From Paenibacillus sp. MBLB1832 (GTDB lineage: Bacteria > Bacillota > Bacilli > Paenibacillales > NBRC-103111): a stretch of 64,000 bases of DNA. Below the pieces are notes generated by a model that was not told the origin of the DNA, made no database searches, and was given only the letters and a program-made list of their open reading frames with translations. The stretch spans positions 1,879,001-1,943,000 of the forward strand of contig NZ_CP130319.1 in NCBI RefSeq assembly GCF_032271945.1. The letters are read 5' to 3'. The first letter of the stretch is position 1. The number at the start of each line of letters is the position of its first letter. Shown here in pieces: positions 1-8,551 of the stretch. Position numbers and translations under genes: made by a program.

Positions 1-2
1 CA

Positions 3-68
3 TTGTACAATCAAACTGTAAGCGATTTCAATGGAGATGAGGTGTTAGCTTTACAGATCATGATATGA
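3..68 (+). CDS. Possible C-terminal end of an upstream gene (partial)
   Basis: An open frame enters from the left edge and ends at a TGA at 66-68; its last residues read NQTVSDFNGDEVLALQIMI. The composition looks like ordinary protein, and the stop lies 53 bp before the next gene on the same strand, so it may be the tail of the preceding operon gene. I do not recognise the family from 21 residues. It could equally be a chance open frame. Confidence 0.3.
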   Translation: MYNQTVSDFNGDEVLALQIMI

Positions 69-120
69 GAAGAAACTCATAAGCATTGCTTCAAACAATA
101 ACCAAGGAGTGTGACATGAT

Positions 121-2184
121 ATGAACTACCCAAGCTTTACTATGAAAGTGGATGGAAAGCTTCTCTTTGCAACGCTATTGTTCTTCGTGCTGATTATGAT
201 TGGTATGGATAAGGCGGAAGCCCGAGACTATTATATTGATTCGGCTGCTTCTGGCGATAGCGGGCAAGCTACACTATCGGACCCTTGGAAAACGTTAACT
301 CAAGTGAATGCGACCACTTTCTCGGCTGGAGACCGCATCTTCTTCAAATCCGGAGGGGTATGGACGGGGCAATTGCATCCCCTGGGTTCTGGGAACTCCA
401 CAGCTTCCATCATCATTGATAAATATGGCGGTACAGCGAAGCCAATTATCAATGGTGGTGGTTTGATAGGTGGAACCGTGTATTTGTACAACCAGCAATA
501 CTGGGAAATCAACAACCTTGAAATTACGAACGACAGTTCGACTAATGATGTGCGGATGGGTGTTCATGTTGTGGCAGAAAATAGTGGCGCCCGCAAGCAT
601 TTTCAGTTGAAGAATCTGACCATTCATAACGTTAAGGGTGGATCGACCAATACGGCCCCCTATAAAAACACAGGCGGTATCTTCTTCGAGGCTAAGGGCC
701 CAACCAAGGCCTGGTTCGACGATATTCTCATCCAAGACAATAATTTGTATACAATTGATCGTACAGGGATTTTTACATCAGCTACCTATGGTAATAATGC
801 AGACCCCAACTTTACACCCTTGCTGAATGTGGTAGTCCGGAATAACGTACTTCGTGACATTGGCGGGGACGGCATACTCATTCGTTCTACGAACGATGCG
901 CTTATTGAGTACAATACAGTAAGCGAGTCGCGCTCCCGCTCCACAGAAGCGAATGTCGCTGTTTGGCCGATCAACAGCAATAATACGATCATGCAGTTTA
1001 ATGAAGTGTATAATACAATTGGTACGATTGACGGAGAATCCTTCGATTGTGATTATAGCAACCGGGGATGTACAGTCCAATACAACTACAGCCATGACAA
1101 TGATGGCGGCTTCTTGCTCATGATGGGCAACACGTTCAACGACAATATTGTAGTCCGCTACAATATCAGTCAAGGCGATAAAACAAGGACTTTCCAGCTG
1201 AATGGCGGAACGGCGCCTTTAAATACGCAAATTTATAATAATACGATCTTCATTAACCCCGGAGATTCGGTACTCTTCTTCGGTCAAGCGATCAATGCAA
1301 GCAGTAATTACCTTTCCTTCCGTAACAATGTGATTGCCAATGCAGGGACTCTCAGCTATCAAGGTGGAAATGCGACCTTCGATGCGAATTTCTATGGCGG
1401 CACAGCAGGGGTGAATGAGCCTACCAGTACGCAGGACCTGAACAAGCTGAGCGGTACAGTGGGCCTTGTATGCGGCGGCTGTGGAGGTTTGGGAATGAAT
1501 TCTGTGGATGGCTACAAGCTGAAGACTGGTTCAACTGCATTGGGCTCGGGGGTCACGATCACCAATAATGGTGGCCGCGACTACTGGGGCAATACATTAG
1601 GATCGAGCATTAACCGCGGCGCTTATGGTGGTCCTGCTGTGAATGCGCTGTCCGCTGATTCATTCAATGGAGGAACCGTTGGGACAGCTCCGACTGGCTG
1701 GACGTCGACCATTGCCGGTGCAACGGTCGAGAGCTACCCAAGCACAGCGGATAAATCCGTTCGATTCCAGGATGCGAGCACAACGGATGCACTGGACTTG
1801 AACAAGTCGTTCGCGGACCAGACCGGTAAGCTGGTCATCCAGTATCAGTTCCTGCAAACGACAACAACCGGGGAATTCAAGCTGTATTTGAAGGATGGTA
1901 CAACGAATGGCATTTCGTTCTTTGCCAAAGATGGTTTGTTTAGCTACAAGAATAGCTCGGGAGCTTATCCGACTGTGGGTACCTACGCTGCCAATGAATG
2001 GTATACCGTCAAGGTTGAAGCCGATGTGGCAACCGATTTGTGTACGATCTATGTCAATGGTACGGCAGTTGCAACGAATGTCGGCTTTGGAACGGCATTA
2101 ACCAAAGCCAACGGAATTTCCTTCGCAACCGGTGCGGCGAAGACAGGAACAGCTTATTTAAACAACGTATTCGTAATTAACTAA
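121..2184 (+). CDS. Secreted right-handed parallel beta-helix protein with C-terminal LamG-like module (lyase-like)
   Basis: A 687-residue exported protein. A hydrophobic signal segment spans about residues 13-34 and ends in DKAEARD. Residues 35-500 show the repeated short strands of a right-handed parallel beta-helix (VVVRNNVLRDI, IVVRYNIS, TQIYNNTIFIN), as in pectate-lyase-like and polysaccharide-lyase folds. About residues 510-687 form a LamG/concanavalin-like sandwich (DLNKSFADQTGKLVIQYQF to AYLNNVFVIN). A start at 121 fits AAGGAG at 104-109; ATG at 145 is an alternative that gives a more typical signal peptide. The next gene follows after 13 bp, so the two are probably cotranscribed. Role inferred: cleavage or binding of an acidic polysaccharide outside the cell. 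I could not assign a lyase family or catalytic residues. Confidence 0.8.
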   Translation: MNYPSFTMKVDGKLLFATLLFFVLIMIGMDKAEARDYYIDSAASGDSGQATLSDPWKTLTQVNATTFSAGDRIFFKSGGVWTGQLHPLGSGNSTASIIIDKYGGTAKPIINGGGLIGGTVYLYNQQYWEINNLEITNDSSTNDVRMGVHVVAENSGARKHFQLKNLTIHNVKGGSTNTAPYKNTGGIFFEAKGPTKAWFDDILIQDNNLYTIDRTGIFTSATYGNNADPNFTPLLNVVVRNNVLRDIGGDGILIRSTNDALIEYNTVSESRSRSTEANVAVWPINSNNTIMQFNEVYNTIGTIDGESFDCDYSNRGCTVQYNYSHDNDGGFLLMMGNTFNDNIVVRYNISQGDKTRTFQLNGGTAPLNTQIYNNTIFINPGDSVLFFGQAINASSNYLSFRNNVIANAGTLSYQGGNATFDANFYGGTAGVNEPTSTQDLNKLSGTVGLVCGGCGGLGMNSVDGYKLKTGSTALGSGVTITNNGGRDYWGNTLGSSINRGAYGGPAVNALSADSFNGGTVGTAPTGWTSTIAGATVESYPSTADKSVRFQDASTTDALDLNKSFADQTGKLVIQYQFLQTTTTGEFKLYLKDGTTNGISFFAKDGLFSYKNSSGAYPTVGTYAANEWYTVKVEADVATDLCTIYVNGTAVATNVGFGTALTKANGISFATGAAKTGTAYLNNVFVIN

Positions 2185-2197
2185 GGATGTGGTCATT

Positions 2198-3238
2198 ATG
2201 CTGAGGCTTCGTTGGCCTAAGGTAAGAGGAATCCTATTCGTCATATTGCTGGTAAGCTATGTTGGGGTTCTGCATACACGAACATCTGCTGAAGTGAAGG
2301 ACGAGACGGTCGCATGGGTGAATGGGTATGCCGTTTCTGTGGAGGAGTTCGAACCTTGGGTCACTCAGCAGCGAAGCTTGACAGCGGATTATTTTGTGCG
2401 CAGCTATCAAGCAGACCCGGGCAGCGCAGAATTTTGGCTGCATGACTACAATGGGGAGATACCGCTTCATGTGGCGCAGGACAACGCATGGAAAGGATTC
2501 TTTATAAATCGGATCCTTCTGGAATTATCCAAGAAGAACGGACTGATCGGGAATACGAATTATTCCTCCTTCGTTAAGGCATGGTCACAAGAGAATGAGC
2601 GGCGGAAGGAAGCACTCTCTCTAGGCAAGCCAGTTTATGGTCCTGAGGAGCTCAGCTTCCATGAATATTATGGCTATGTGATGGACCAGCTTGCACTTAG
2701 GCTTCAAGAAAGACTATCGGTAGAATGGAGTGCCACCGATGAGGAGCTTCGAGCTTATTTCCAGCAGACGCTGCCGCTATATCAAAGTCCGCCTGATAGG
2801 CAAGTGAAGCATGCTGCGTTTACCTTTGACGTGGATGATGCAGAAGGTAAGAATTCTCGGGCGGCGGCGATGGAGCGAGCAACCAAGCTTAAGCAGGCAT
2901 GGGAGAACGGGGATACTTCTTTAGATGAAACTTCGGAGCTGCTTCAATTGAAAGGCGATATGCTTCGCTCTTATTCAGAGGAGGACCCTCTGCTGACTGG
3001 TCAAGCACTGAGACTGGAGGAGGGGCAAGTGAGCGCGGTATTTGAGGAGCACGCAGCCTTGCATGTCATTCGCGTCGAGTCTGTCGCTAACACGCCGCAG
3101 CCTGCTTATGAGGAACATAAGGATCAGGTAAAGCGGGCCTGGACAAGAGAGAAGTATAAAAATTATATTTCAGCCTTAGCGCAAGAAGCTCGAATCAAGC
3201 GAGATGAAGCGGTGTTCCGATCGGTTGGCAGCAAGTAG
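2198..3238 (+). CDS. Exported PpiC/SurA-like peptidyl-prolyl isomerase family protein
   Basis: About 346 residues, with one N-terminal signal or anchor segment (ILFVILLVSYVGVL) and then a SurA-N-like start (VAWVNGYAVSVEEFEPWV) and a parvulin-like C-terminal half (ATDEELRAYFQ, VKHAAFTF, GQVSAVFEEHAALHVIRVES). There is no lipobox, unlike PrsA. GTG at 2189 is also in frame, but AAGGA at 2183-2187 is spaced correctly for ATG 2198. The gene lies directly behind the secreted beta-helix protein, which suggests a foldase for that protein or for other exported enzymes. The parvulin catalytic residues are poorly conserved to the eye, so it may be a chaperone rather than an active isomerase. Confidence 0.65.
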   Translation: MLRLRWPKVRGILFVILLVSYVGVLHTRTSAEVKDETVAWVNGYAVSVEEFEPWVTQQRSLTADYFVRSYQADPGSAEFWLHDYNGEIPLHVAQDNAWKGFFINRILLELSKKNGLIGNTNYSSFVKAWSQENERRKEALSLGKPVYGPEELSFHEYYGYVMDQLALRLQERLSVEWSATDEELRAYFQQTLPLYQSPPDRQVKHAAFTFDVDDAEGKNSRAAAMERATKLKQAWENGDTSLDETSELLQLKGDMLRSYSEEDPLLTGQALRLEEGQVSAVFEEHAALHVIRVESVANTPQPAYEEHKDQVKRAWTREKYKNYISALAQEARIKRDEAVFRSVGSK

Positions 3239-3256
3239 ATCAAATCATGCAATCTT

Positions 3257-3291
3257 AAGAGGTACTCCCATTCCAGTGGGAGTGCCTCTTT
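3257..3291 (+). terminator. Rho-independent terminator
   Basis: The arms AAGAGGTACTCCCA and TGGGAGTGCCTCTT enclose a 6-nt loop just after the foldase stop. The T-run that follows is short. It separates the beta-helix/foldase unit from the sugar transporter operon. Confidence 0.75.
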
Positions 3292-3327
3292 ACGTTCTGT
3301 TCTAGTAAAGCAGGGAATCCCGCCAAA

Positions 3328-3346
3328 GGTAAAGATTTGGCACAAA
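3328..3346 (+). promoter_or_regulatory. 19-bp element, copy 1 (candidate operator)
   Basis: GGTAAAGATTTGGCACAAA lies about 90 bp upstream of the first permease gene and recurs exactly at 5215-5233 upstream of the binding-protein gene of the same operon. A TATAGT hexamer (3388-3393), a possible -10, follows 60 bp downstream. It is probably a binding site for the operon's regulator, for example the AraC-type response regulator encoded at 8552. Confidence 0.5.
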
Positions 3347-3433
3347 TGGGTCAAAATCAAGCTATTATAGCAAACCCCGATCCATTCTATAGTAGAAATA
3401 CAAACGAACTATTAAGAATATGGGGTGAGCAAT

Positions 3434-4363
3434 ATGGTACAATCACAAATACAGCCCTTGGCGGCTCCAGTGAAGAAGGCGTACTGGAACCATAAGCGCA
3501 AGGAGTTCGTCGTGGGCTGGCTGTTCTTAGCGCCTGAATTTGTAGGATTGATGATTTTAAGTGTATTTCCCATTGTATTTTCCCTCTACCTAAGCTTTTG
3601 TGAATGGAATTTGGTAGGTGGACTGAGCTCGATCCACTTTATCGGCATTGATAACTTTGTAGCCATGCTGGAGGACGAGAAGATCCATATGGCGCTGAAG
3701 AACAACTTAATCTTCACCTTATTCACTGTGCCGATTGGGATTTTTCTTGCACTGATCTTAGCTGTGTTCGTTCATTCGAAGGTGTACGGCAAGGAGTACT
3801 TCAAGGTAGCCTTCTTCATCCCGTATATCTCTTCCATCATCGCTCTGGGTGCGGTATGGAGTGCACTGTTTCATCCGTCCCAAGGGCCGATTAATCAGTT
3901 TTTGCTTAGAGTAGGTGTAGAGAATCCTCCGAAGTGGCTGGCCGACTCGCACTATTCGTTAGTGGCTATTATCATTATCGCGATATGGGCAGCCATTGGC
4001 TACAAGATGATCATCTTCATTGCCGGACTCAGCAACATTCCCGATGAGCTGTACGAAGCTGCGAACATCGACGGTGCGTCACAGACACAGCAATTTTTCA
4101 ATATTACGCTGCCACTGCTGGGCCCGACACTTTCCTTTCTCTTTATCACAACGCTGATGGGCTCCTTCAAGGTGTTCGACTTGATCTCGTTCCTGACAGG
4201 AGGGGGACCGAATGATTCCTCTACCGTGCTCGTCTATCGGATTTACGAAGAAGGCTTCCGCAATTTTCGGATGGGGTATGCCTCGGCGATATCCTGGCTG
4301 CTGTTCCTTATTGTCGGCGTGATCACCATGATCAGCTGGAAGCTGCAGAATAAGAAAAACTAA
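3434..4363 (+). CDS. Carbohydrate ABC transporter permease (UgpA/MalF-like)
   Basis: A 309-residue inner-membrane permease with six predicted helices, starting from FLAPEFVGLMILSVFPIVFSL. The cytoplasmic EAA loop that docks the ATPase is clear: DELYEAANIDGASQTQQFFNITLP. The frame is open from GTG 3425, but GGGGTG is spaced for ATG 3434. It pairs with the next gene (10-bp gap) as the second membrane subunit. No ATPase is encoded in the cluster, as is usual for CUT1 importers that share an MsmX-type ATPase. It imports oligosaccharides delivered by the lipoprotein at 5325. Confidence 0.9.
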   Translation: MVQSQIQPLAAPVKKAYWNHKRKEFVVGWLFLAPEFVGLMILSVFPIVFSLYLSFCEWNLVGGLSSIHFIGIDNFVAMLEDEKIHMALKNNLIFTLFTVPIGIFLALILAVFVHSKVYGKEYFKVAFFIPYISSIIALGAVWSALFHPSQGPINQFLLRVGVENPPKWLADSHYSLVAIIIIAIWAAIGYKMIIFIAGLSNIPDELYEAANIDGASQTQQFFNITLPLLGPTLSFLFITTLMGSFKVFDLISFLTGGGPNDSSTVLVYRIYEEGFRNFRMGYASAISWLLFLIVGVITMISWKLQNKKN

Positions 4364-4373
4364 CAAGAGGCAG

Positions 4374-5219
4374 GTGAGTACCCTGAATTCCACGAAGCTA
4401 AGTGTATCCAAGCTGGTGACAACAGCCCTTCTCGGTTTGTTCTCTCTACTGTTCTTAATTCCGCTTATTTGGATGGTGTCCGCTGCCTCCAAGTTCGAAA
4501 CCGAGGTGCTGGTGTATCCTATTCAATGGATTCCCACCAAGTGGAACTTCCTAGGTAACTTCGAGCAGGTGTGGCTCGGTAAGGTGCCTTTCACATTGTT
4601 CTATCTAAATTCCATCAAGCTTTCCCTAATTATGACCCTAACCACACTTTTGTTTTCTTCTATGGCAGCTTATGCGTTCACGAAGCTGCAATTCACCGGA
4701 CGTAACTTGGCTTTCGGTCTGCTGCTCTCCTTCATGATCATTCCATCGGAGGCTACCTTGGTACCCAGATATTTACTGCTGAAGTGGTTCGGGCTTTACA
4801 ATACTCATGGTGGCTTGATCTTCATGGGGATGTTCTCCATCTATTTTACCTTCCTCCTGCGGCAGTTTATGATGGGGATTCATAATGATTTCATCGAAGC
4901 GGCCAAAATCGACGGAGCCGGCTACTGGCGAGTCTTCTGGGGGATTATGCTGCCCTTGTCGAAGCCGATCCTTGCCACGGTGGGAATCATCAAATTCATC
5001 TGGTCCTGGAACGATTACCAGAACCCGCTGATTTTTTTGATCAAACGCGACTTATATCCGATTCCCTTAGGTCTTCAGCTGTTCCGCAATGACTTTGCCG
5101 ATAACTATGCGGTGCTGATGATGGCTTCTCTCTCGGCGATTCTGCCGCTGCTGCTGGTATTTATCTTGCTTCAGAAACAGGTCATCAAAGGCATTTCGCT
5201 GGGTGGTGTAAAGGGGTAA
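4374..5219 (+). CDS. Carbohydrate ABC transporter permease (UgpE/MalG-like)
   Basis: A 281-residue membrane protein with six predicted helices. The EAA loop reads DFIEAAKIDGAGYWRVFWGIMLPLS and the C-terminus (KQVIKGISLGGVKG) is typical of MalG-type subunits. It begins at GTG 4374 behind AAGAGGCAG. It forms the translocation pore with the permease encoded immediately upstream. The stop codon overlaps the second copy of the 19-bp element, so an internal promoter for the binding-protein gene probably begins here. Confidence 0.9.
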   Translation: MSTLNSTKLSVSKLVTTALLGLFSLLFLIPLIWMVSAASKFETEVLVYPIQWIPTKWNFLGNFEQVWLGKVPFTLFYLNSIKLSLIMTLTTLLFSSMAAYAFTKLQFTGRNLAFGLLLSFMIIPSEATLVPRYLLLKWFGLYNTHGGLIFMGMFSIYFTFLLRQFMMGIHNDFIEAAKIDGAGYWRVFWGIMLPLSKPILATVGIIKFIWSWNDYQNPLIFLIKRDLYPIPLGLQLFRNDFADNYAVLMMASLSAILPLLLVFILLQKQVIKGISLGGVKG

Positions 5220-5252
5220 AGATTTGGCACAAAACGAGCATGAGATGGCACA
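5215..5252 (+). promoter_or_regulatory. 19-bp element, copy 2, with a 21-bp-spaced second half-site
   Basis: The exact 19-bp copy at 5215-5233 is followed by AGATGGCACA. The two GGCACA cores start at 5226 and 5247, exactly 21 bp or two helical turns apart, the arrangement expected for AraC-family dimers. A TATAGT (5284-5289) and the ATG at 5325 follow. This suggests separate regulated expression of the solute-binding protein. Confidence 0.5.
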
Positions 5253-5324
5253 TCGCAACATCAGAATGGTAGGATACAATATATATAGTAAGAGGATAAG
5301 CATAATTCATAGGGGGAATGGGAT

Positions 5325-6668
5325 ATGAAAAAGATCGCATTAACATTGGTTAGTATTTTGTTGGCTACTGCTGCTGTAACCGCTTGCGGTTCCGGTTCTG
5401 CTGATAAAAAGGTAGCGGAATCATCGGCACCCAAAGTCCAGGAGCCAGTCACAATTAAGTACTATAACAATGACACAGAGGCTGAAGCCGCTGTTACGAA
5501 GAAGCTGATCGAAGGCTTCCAAGCGAAGTTTCCTAACATTAAGGTAGAGTCGATTTCGCTGGTTCCGGGCAACTCTGTAGAGACACTGAAGAAGCTGGAT
5601 GTAACGCTGGCCTCCGGCGAGCAGGTAGATGTAGCGATTTTCCCGAATATTGAGGAGATCATGGCTCGTTCGGCGATGGGAGTACTGACACCGCTGGATG
5701 AGTTCTACACGAAGGCGAAGGTCAACCCAGAGGAAGAGTACTATGTGAACCCGAAGTATAAGGGCAAGTATTATGGTATGATGAATGCCACGACGAATTG
5801 GCTTGTAGCGATCAATGAACAGGCGCTGAAGGAATCGGGCTTGCCGCTGCCTTCCTTCGACTGGACGTGGGATGATTTCCGCGAGTATGCGAAGAAGCTT
5901 AGTAAGGGCGACGGACCGAACAAAAGGTATGGGGCATACTTTCACAATTGGGGCGAATATGCCAATACGATTGCCTATACGGATAAGAAAAGCCCTTATT
6001 TGACAGAGGATTTGAAACCAGCATTCAACGACCCTTCATTTAAGCAATTCTTCGAATTGCGAAGAGCGATGGAGAAGGATGATAAGAGTGTGAGGCCTTT
6101 CGCAGATGTTATTGGGGCCAAGCTGAACTACCGTACGGAGTTCGTCACGGAGAAGACGGCCATGCTGCTTACGGGAAGCTTTCTTATTGCTAACGTAGCA
6201 GATGGGAAGACGTATCCGCATAACTTTAAAACGGTGTTCGCTCCGGTTCCTCGCTCCTCTAAGAACGCACCGGAAGGGCTGACGAATATCGGAGGCACAT
6301 ACTTTGGTATCGCCGCGAATTCCAAGTACAAAGAGCAAACGTTTGAATTCATCCGATACATGTCCACAGATAGTTCCGTAAGAACGAATCTGTCCGGTTG
6401 GAAAAAGGTGGACTCCGGAGCATTGCTCGAGCGACTCTATGGGAATAACAAGGAACTGGTGGACCTTTCTTCCTTGAAAAGCACGTTGTACGACAAGCGG
6501 GTGAAAACCTCTGTTTCTACCGACATCGCCGTTCCTTATGCAAGCCAGCTGAAGAAGGTCATGGAGGATGGCTTCAGCAAGTTTATTCTGGACAACACTA
6601 CGGCAGAAGATGCACAGAAATCGATGACGGAACAAGCAGACAAGATCATCAAGCAAAATACGAAATAA
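5325..6668 (+). CDS. Sugar ABC transporter substrate-binding lipoprotein
   Basis: A 447-residue family-1 extracellular solute-binding protein. The signal peptide ends in a lipobox (AAVTACGSGS), so the mature protein is a lipoprotein outside the membrane. Sequence typical of the family follows: PVTIKYYNNDTEAEAAVTKK, LDVTLASGEQVDVAIFPN and INEQALKESGLPLPS. AGGGGGAATGGGAT precedes ATG 5325. It supplies substrate to the permeases at 3434 and 4374. Its own upstream 19-bp element and TATAGT box suggest extra transcription relative to the permeases. The ligand cannot be read from sequence; an oligosaccharide from the adjacent lyase-like protein's substrate is likely. Confidence 0.9.
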   Translation: MKKIALTLVSILLATAAVTACGSGSADKKVAESSAPKVQEPVTIKYYNNDTEAEAAVTKKLIEGFQAKFPNIKVESISLVPGNSVETLKKLDVTLASGEQVDVAIFPNIEEIMARSAMGVLTPLDEFYTKAKVNPEEEYYVNPKYKGKYYGMMNATTNWLVAINEQALKESGLPLPSFDWTWDDFREYAKKLSKGDGPNKRYGAYFHNWGEYANTIAYTDKKSPYLTEDLKPAFNDPSFKQFFELRRAMEKDDKSVRPFADVIGAKLNYRTEFVTEKTAMLLTGSFLIANVADGKTYPHNFKTVFAPVPRSSKNAPEGLTNIGGTYFGIAANSKYKEQTFEFIRYMSTDSSVRTNLSGWKKVDSGALLERLYGNNKELVDLSSLKSTLYDKRVKTSVSTDIAVPYASQLKKVMEDGFSKFILDNTTAEDAQKSMTEQADKIIKQNTK

Positions 6669-6785
6669 ATAACGGATGGGGCGCCCTTGCTGGCGTCCCT
6701 TTGGTCTATAGCGGGTTTTGTCGAAACATGCTACGATTGGTTAGCAACAGGTTGAAGTATACAGAGAGAGCGGGGCTGATTGAAC

Positions 6786-8534
6786 ATGAAATGGATGACG
6801 AAGTACAAAGGTCTGGTTCAATTTACCTTCTATCGCCGAATCCAGATTTCCTTCCTGTTCCTGATCCTGCTTCCGACGCTTGCTGCCTCACTTGTTAATT
6901 ACTACAACACGAGAGATACGGTCAGGGAGAAAATCGGGATTAGTAATGAAGCGCTGCTTTCTGTCATGGCCCGAGATATCTCTCAGGTGATCGATAATAT
7001 GACCTATGCAACCAATCTTTACACACAAGATCCTGCTGCCATCAAGCAGATTCGTTCCTTCGCCGGGATTTCCCGAATTATCTCTTCGACAGATTATGAG
7101 AGCTACAAGGAGATGAAGGAATGGTTTAGCTTCATCTCTGCGAAGACGCAGAATGCGAATATATTTATGTTTTTGGTGAATACGCATGGGTTCATCGTCC
7201 AAGCTAATGATATCTATTCCGGGGGAAATCCGTCGACGGTAGAGGCGCAAGCAGCCTTATTACAACGAATGGTCGACCCAGAGCGTGCCACAATTCTTCA
7301 GTGGCTTGGTCCCTTGCCTGGTAACGATAGTTTTACTGCAAATGACTATTTCATTGCGAGAGTGATTAGGGACCCTATTGATTACAGTTTATTAGGAATT
7401 CTCTACATAGCGATGCCTGAACGTTATTTCTCCAAGCTATTCGAGCAAGCAACGGTGGGAAGCTTGGCCTTGTTCGACGCCAACGGCAGGCTCATTGCAG
7501 GGAATCCACGGATCGCTTACACCCCGGCTGCGACAGGGAGCCATGCCATTCGAAATGAGATTTCCATTGGAAAAGCGGACTGGAAACTCGTTCTTGAAAC
7601 AGACGATTCCACCGTGACTGGTGAAATTTCCAGAACCTTCTATGTATCTGTTATTTTAATTGTACCGTTCTTCCTCCTATTCTTCGTTATCTCCATTGTT
7701 TTGGCACGAAGACTGCATCGGCCTATTCGGAATCTGCAACAAGGGGTTCGACAGTTCGGTGACGGGAACCGTCAGCTTCGATTCGAGGCGCGGGGCAATG
7801 ATGAGATTGCGGACTTAGGCCGAACCTTGAATCAGATGCTGGACCAAATTCATACGCTCATTACGGATATTGAGACGGAACAGGAGCAGAAGCGGGTATT
7901 AGAGCTGCAAGCCTTATTTTCCCAGATTCGTCCGCATTTCCTGCTGAACACCTTAAATTCCATCAAATACAGCCTTGTGTTAGAGGACGATATTAAACAT
8001 AGTCAAAAGATTGATTCACTGATGAGTCTGCTGCGTGCCTATCTGAAATTTAATGAGCCGTCGACCCTCCGAAGCGAATGCAAGCTGCTTCAGCATTATG
8101 TGGATATCATGCAAATTCGCAATGATTTGGAAATCAATTATATTGCTGAGCTCGAACCGGATACGGAGGCGTTTGAACTGCCCCGTTTGCTGCTTCAGCC
8201 TATTGTAGAAAATGCGATCGTCCACGGGTTTCAAGAGGATACGAGAACTCCTTCCCTCTGGGTGCGAGCTCAAATCACAAGGCAGCGGCAGCTGGTGATT
8301 GTCGTGAAGGATAACGGTGTGGGGTGTGAGCGCTTCAAGTTGTTGGAGATTAATGAGCTTCTTGCGAAAGCAGGCACCGACCAGGAGGATGAGAGCTCTT
8401 ATCGAAGAATCGGGATCATGAATGTGATGAAACGATTACGGATGACCTATGGTTCAGACGCGGAAATTCAGCTCGTCAGCAATGAGTACGGCGGTGTCAG
8501 TGTGATCTTGACCATTCCCCTACCACAAAATTAA
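6786..8534 (+). CDS. YesM-type sensor histidine kinase
   Basis: About 582 residues. TM1 (ISFLFLILLPTLAASLVNY), an extracytoplasmic sensory region (about 45-285), TM2 (VILIVPFFLLFFVISIVLA), then HAMP and the kinase core with QIRPHFLLNTLNSIKYS, where the phosphorylated His is near residue 383. The ATPase part has PIVENAIVHGF and DNGVGC. TTG 6780 is in frame, but ATG 6786 is more likely. It stands 17 bp before its partner response regulator and directly after the sugar importer, the usual arrangement for a pair that senses an extracellular sugar and induces the importer. Confidence 0.92.
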   Translation: MKWMTKYKGLVQFTFYRRIQISFLFLILLPTLAASLVNYYNTRDTVREKIGISNEALLSVMARDISQVIDNMTYATNLYTQDPAAIKQIRSFAGISRIISSTDYESYKEMKEWFSFISAKTQNANIFMFLVNTHGFIVQANDIYSGGNPSTVEAQAALLQRMVDPERATILQWLGPLPGNDSFTANDYFIARVIRDPIDYSLLGILYIAMPERYFSKLFEQATVGSLALFDANGRLIAGNPRIAYTPAATGSHAIRNEISIGKADWKLVLETDDSTVTGEISRTFYVSVILIVPFFLLFFVISIVLARRLHRPIRNLQQGVRQFGDGNRQLRFEARGNDEIADLGRTLNQMLDQIHTLITDIETEQEQKRVLELQALFSQIRPHFLLNTLNSIKYSLVLEDDIKHSQKIDSLMSLLRAYLKFNEPSTLRSECKLLQHYVDIMQIRNDLEINYIAELEPDTEAFELPRLLLQPIVENAIVHGFQEDTRTPSLWVRAQITRQRQLVIVVKDNGVGCERFKLLEINELLAKAGTDQEDESSYRRIGIMNVMKRLRMTYGSDAEIQLVSNEYGGVSVILTIPLPQN

Positions 8535-8551
8535 AGGGAGGCGGCTTTGAA

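Noticed and set aside
5224..5240. Sigma-54-like GG-N10-GC within the second 19-bp element
   Set aside because: The -24 part is good, but the -12 part reads GAGC rather than TTGC, and the identical element at 3328 lacks the GC. The conserved part is the 19 bp, so an operator is more likely.
7701..7717. Sigma-54-like sequence TTGGCACGAAGACTGCA
   Set aside because: It fits the consensus apart from one base, but it lies inside the histidine kinase coding sequence (VLARRLHRP), with no gene start behind it and no enhancer-like sites nearby.
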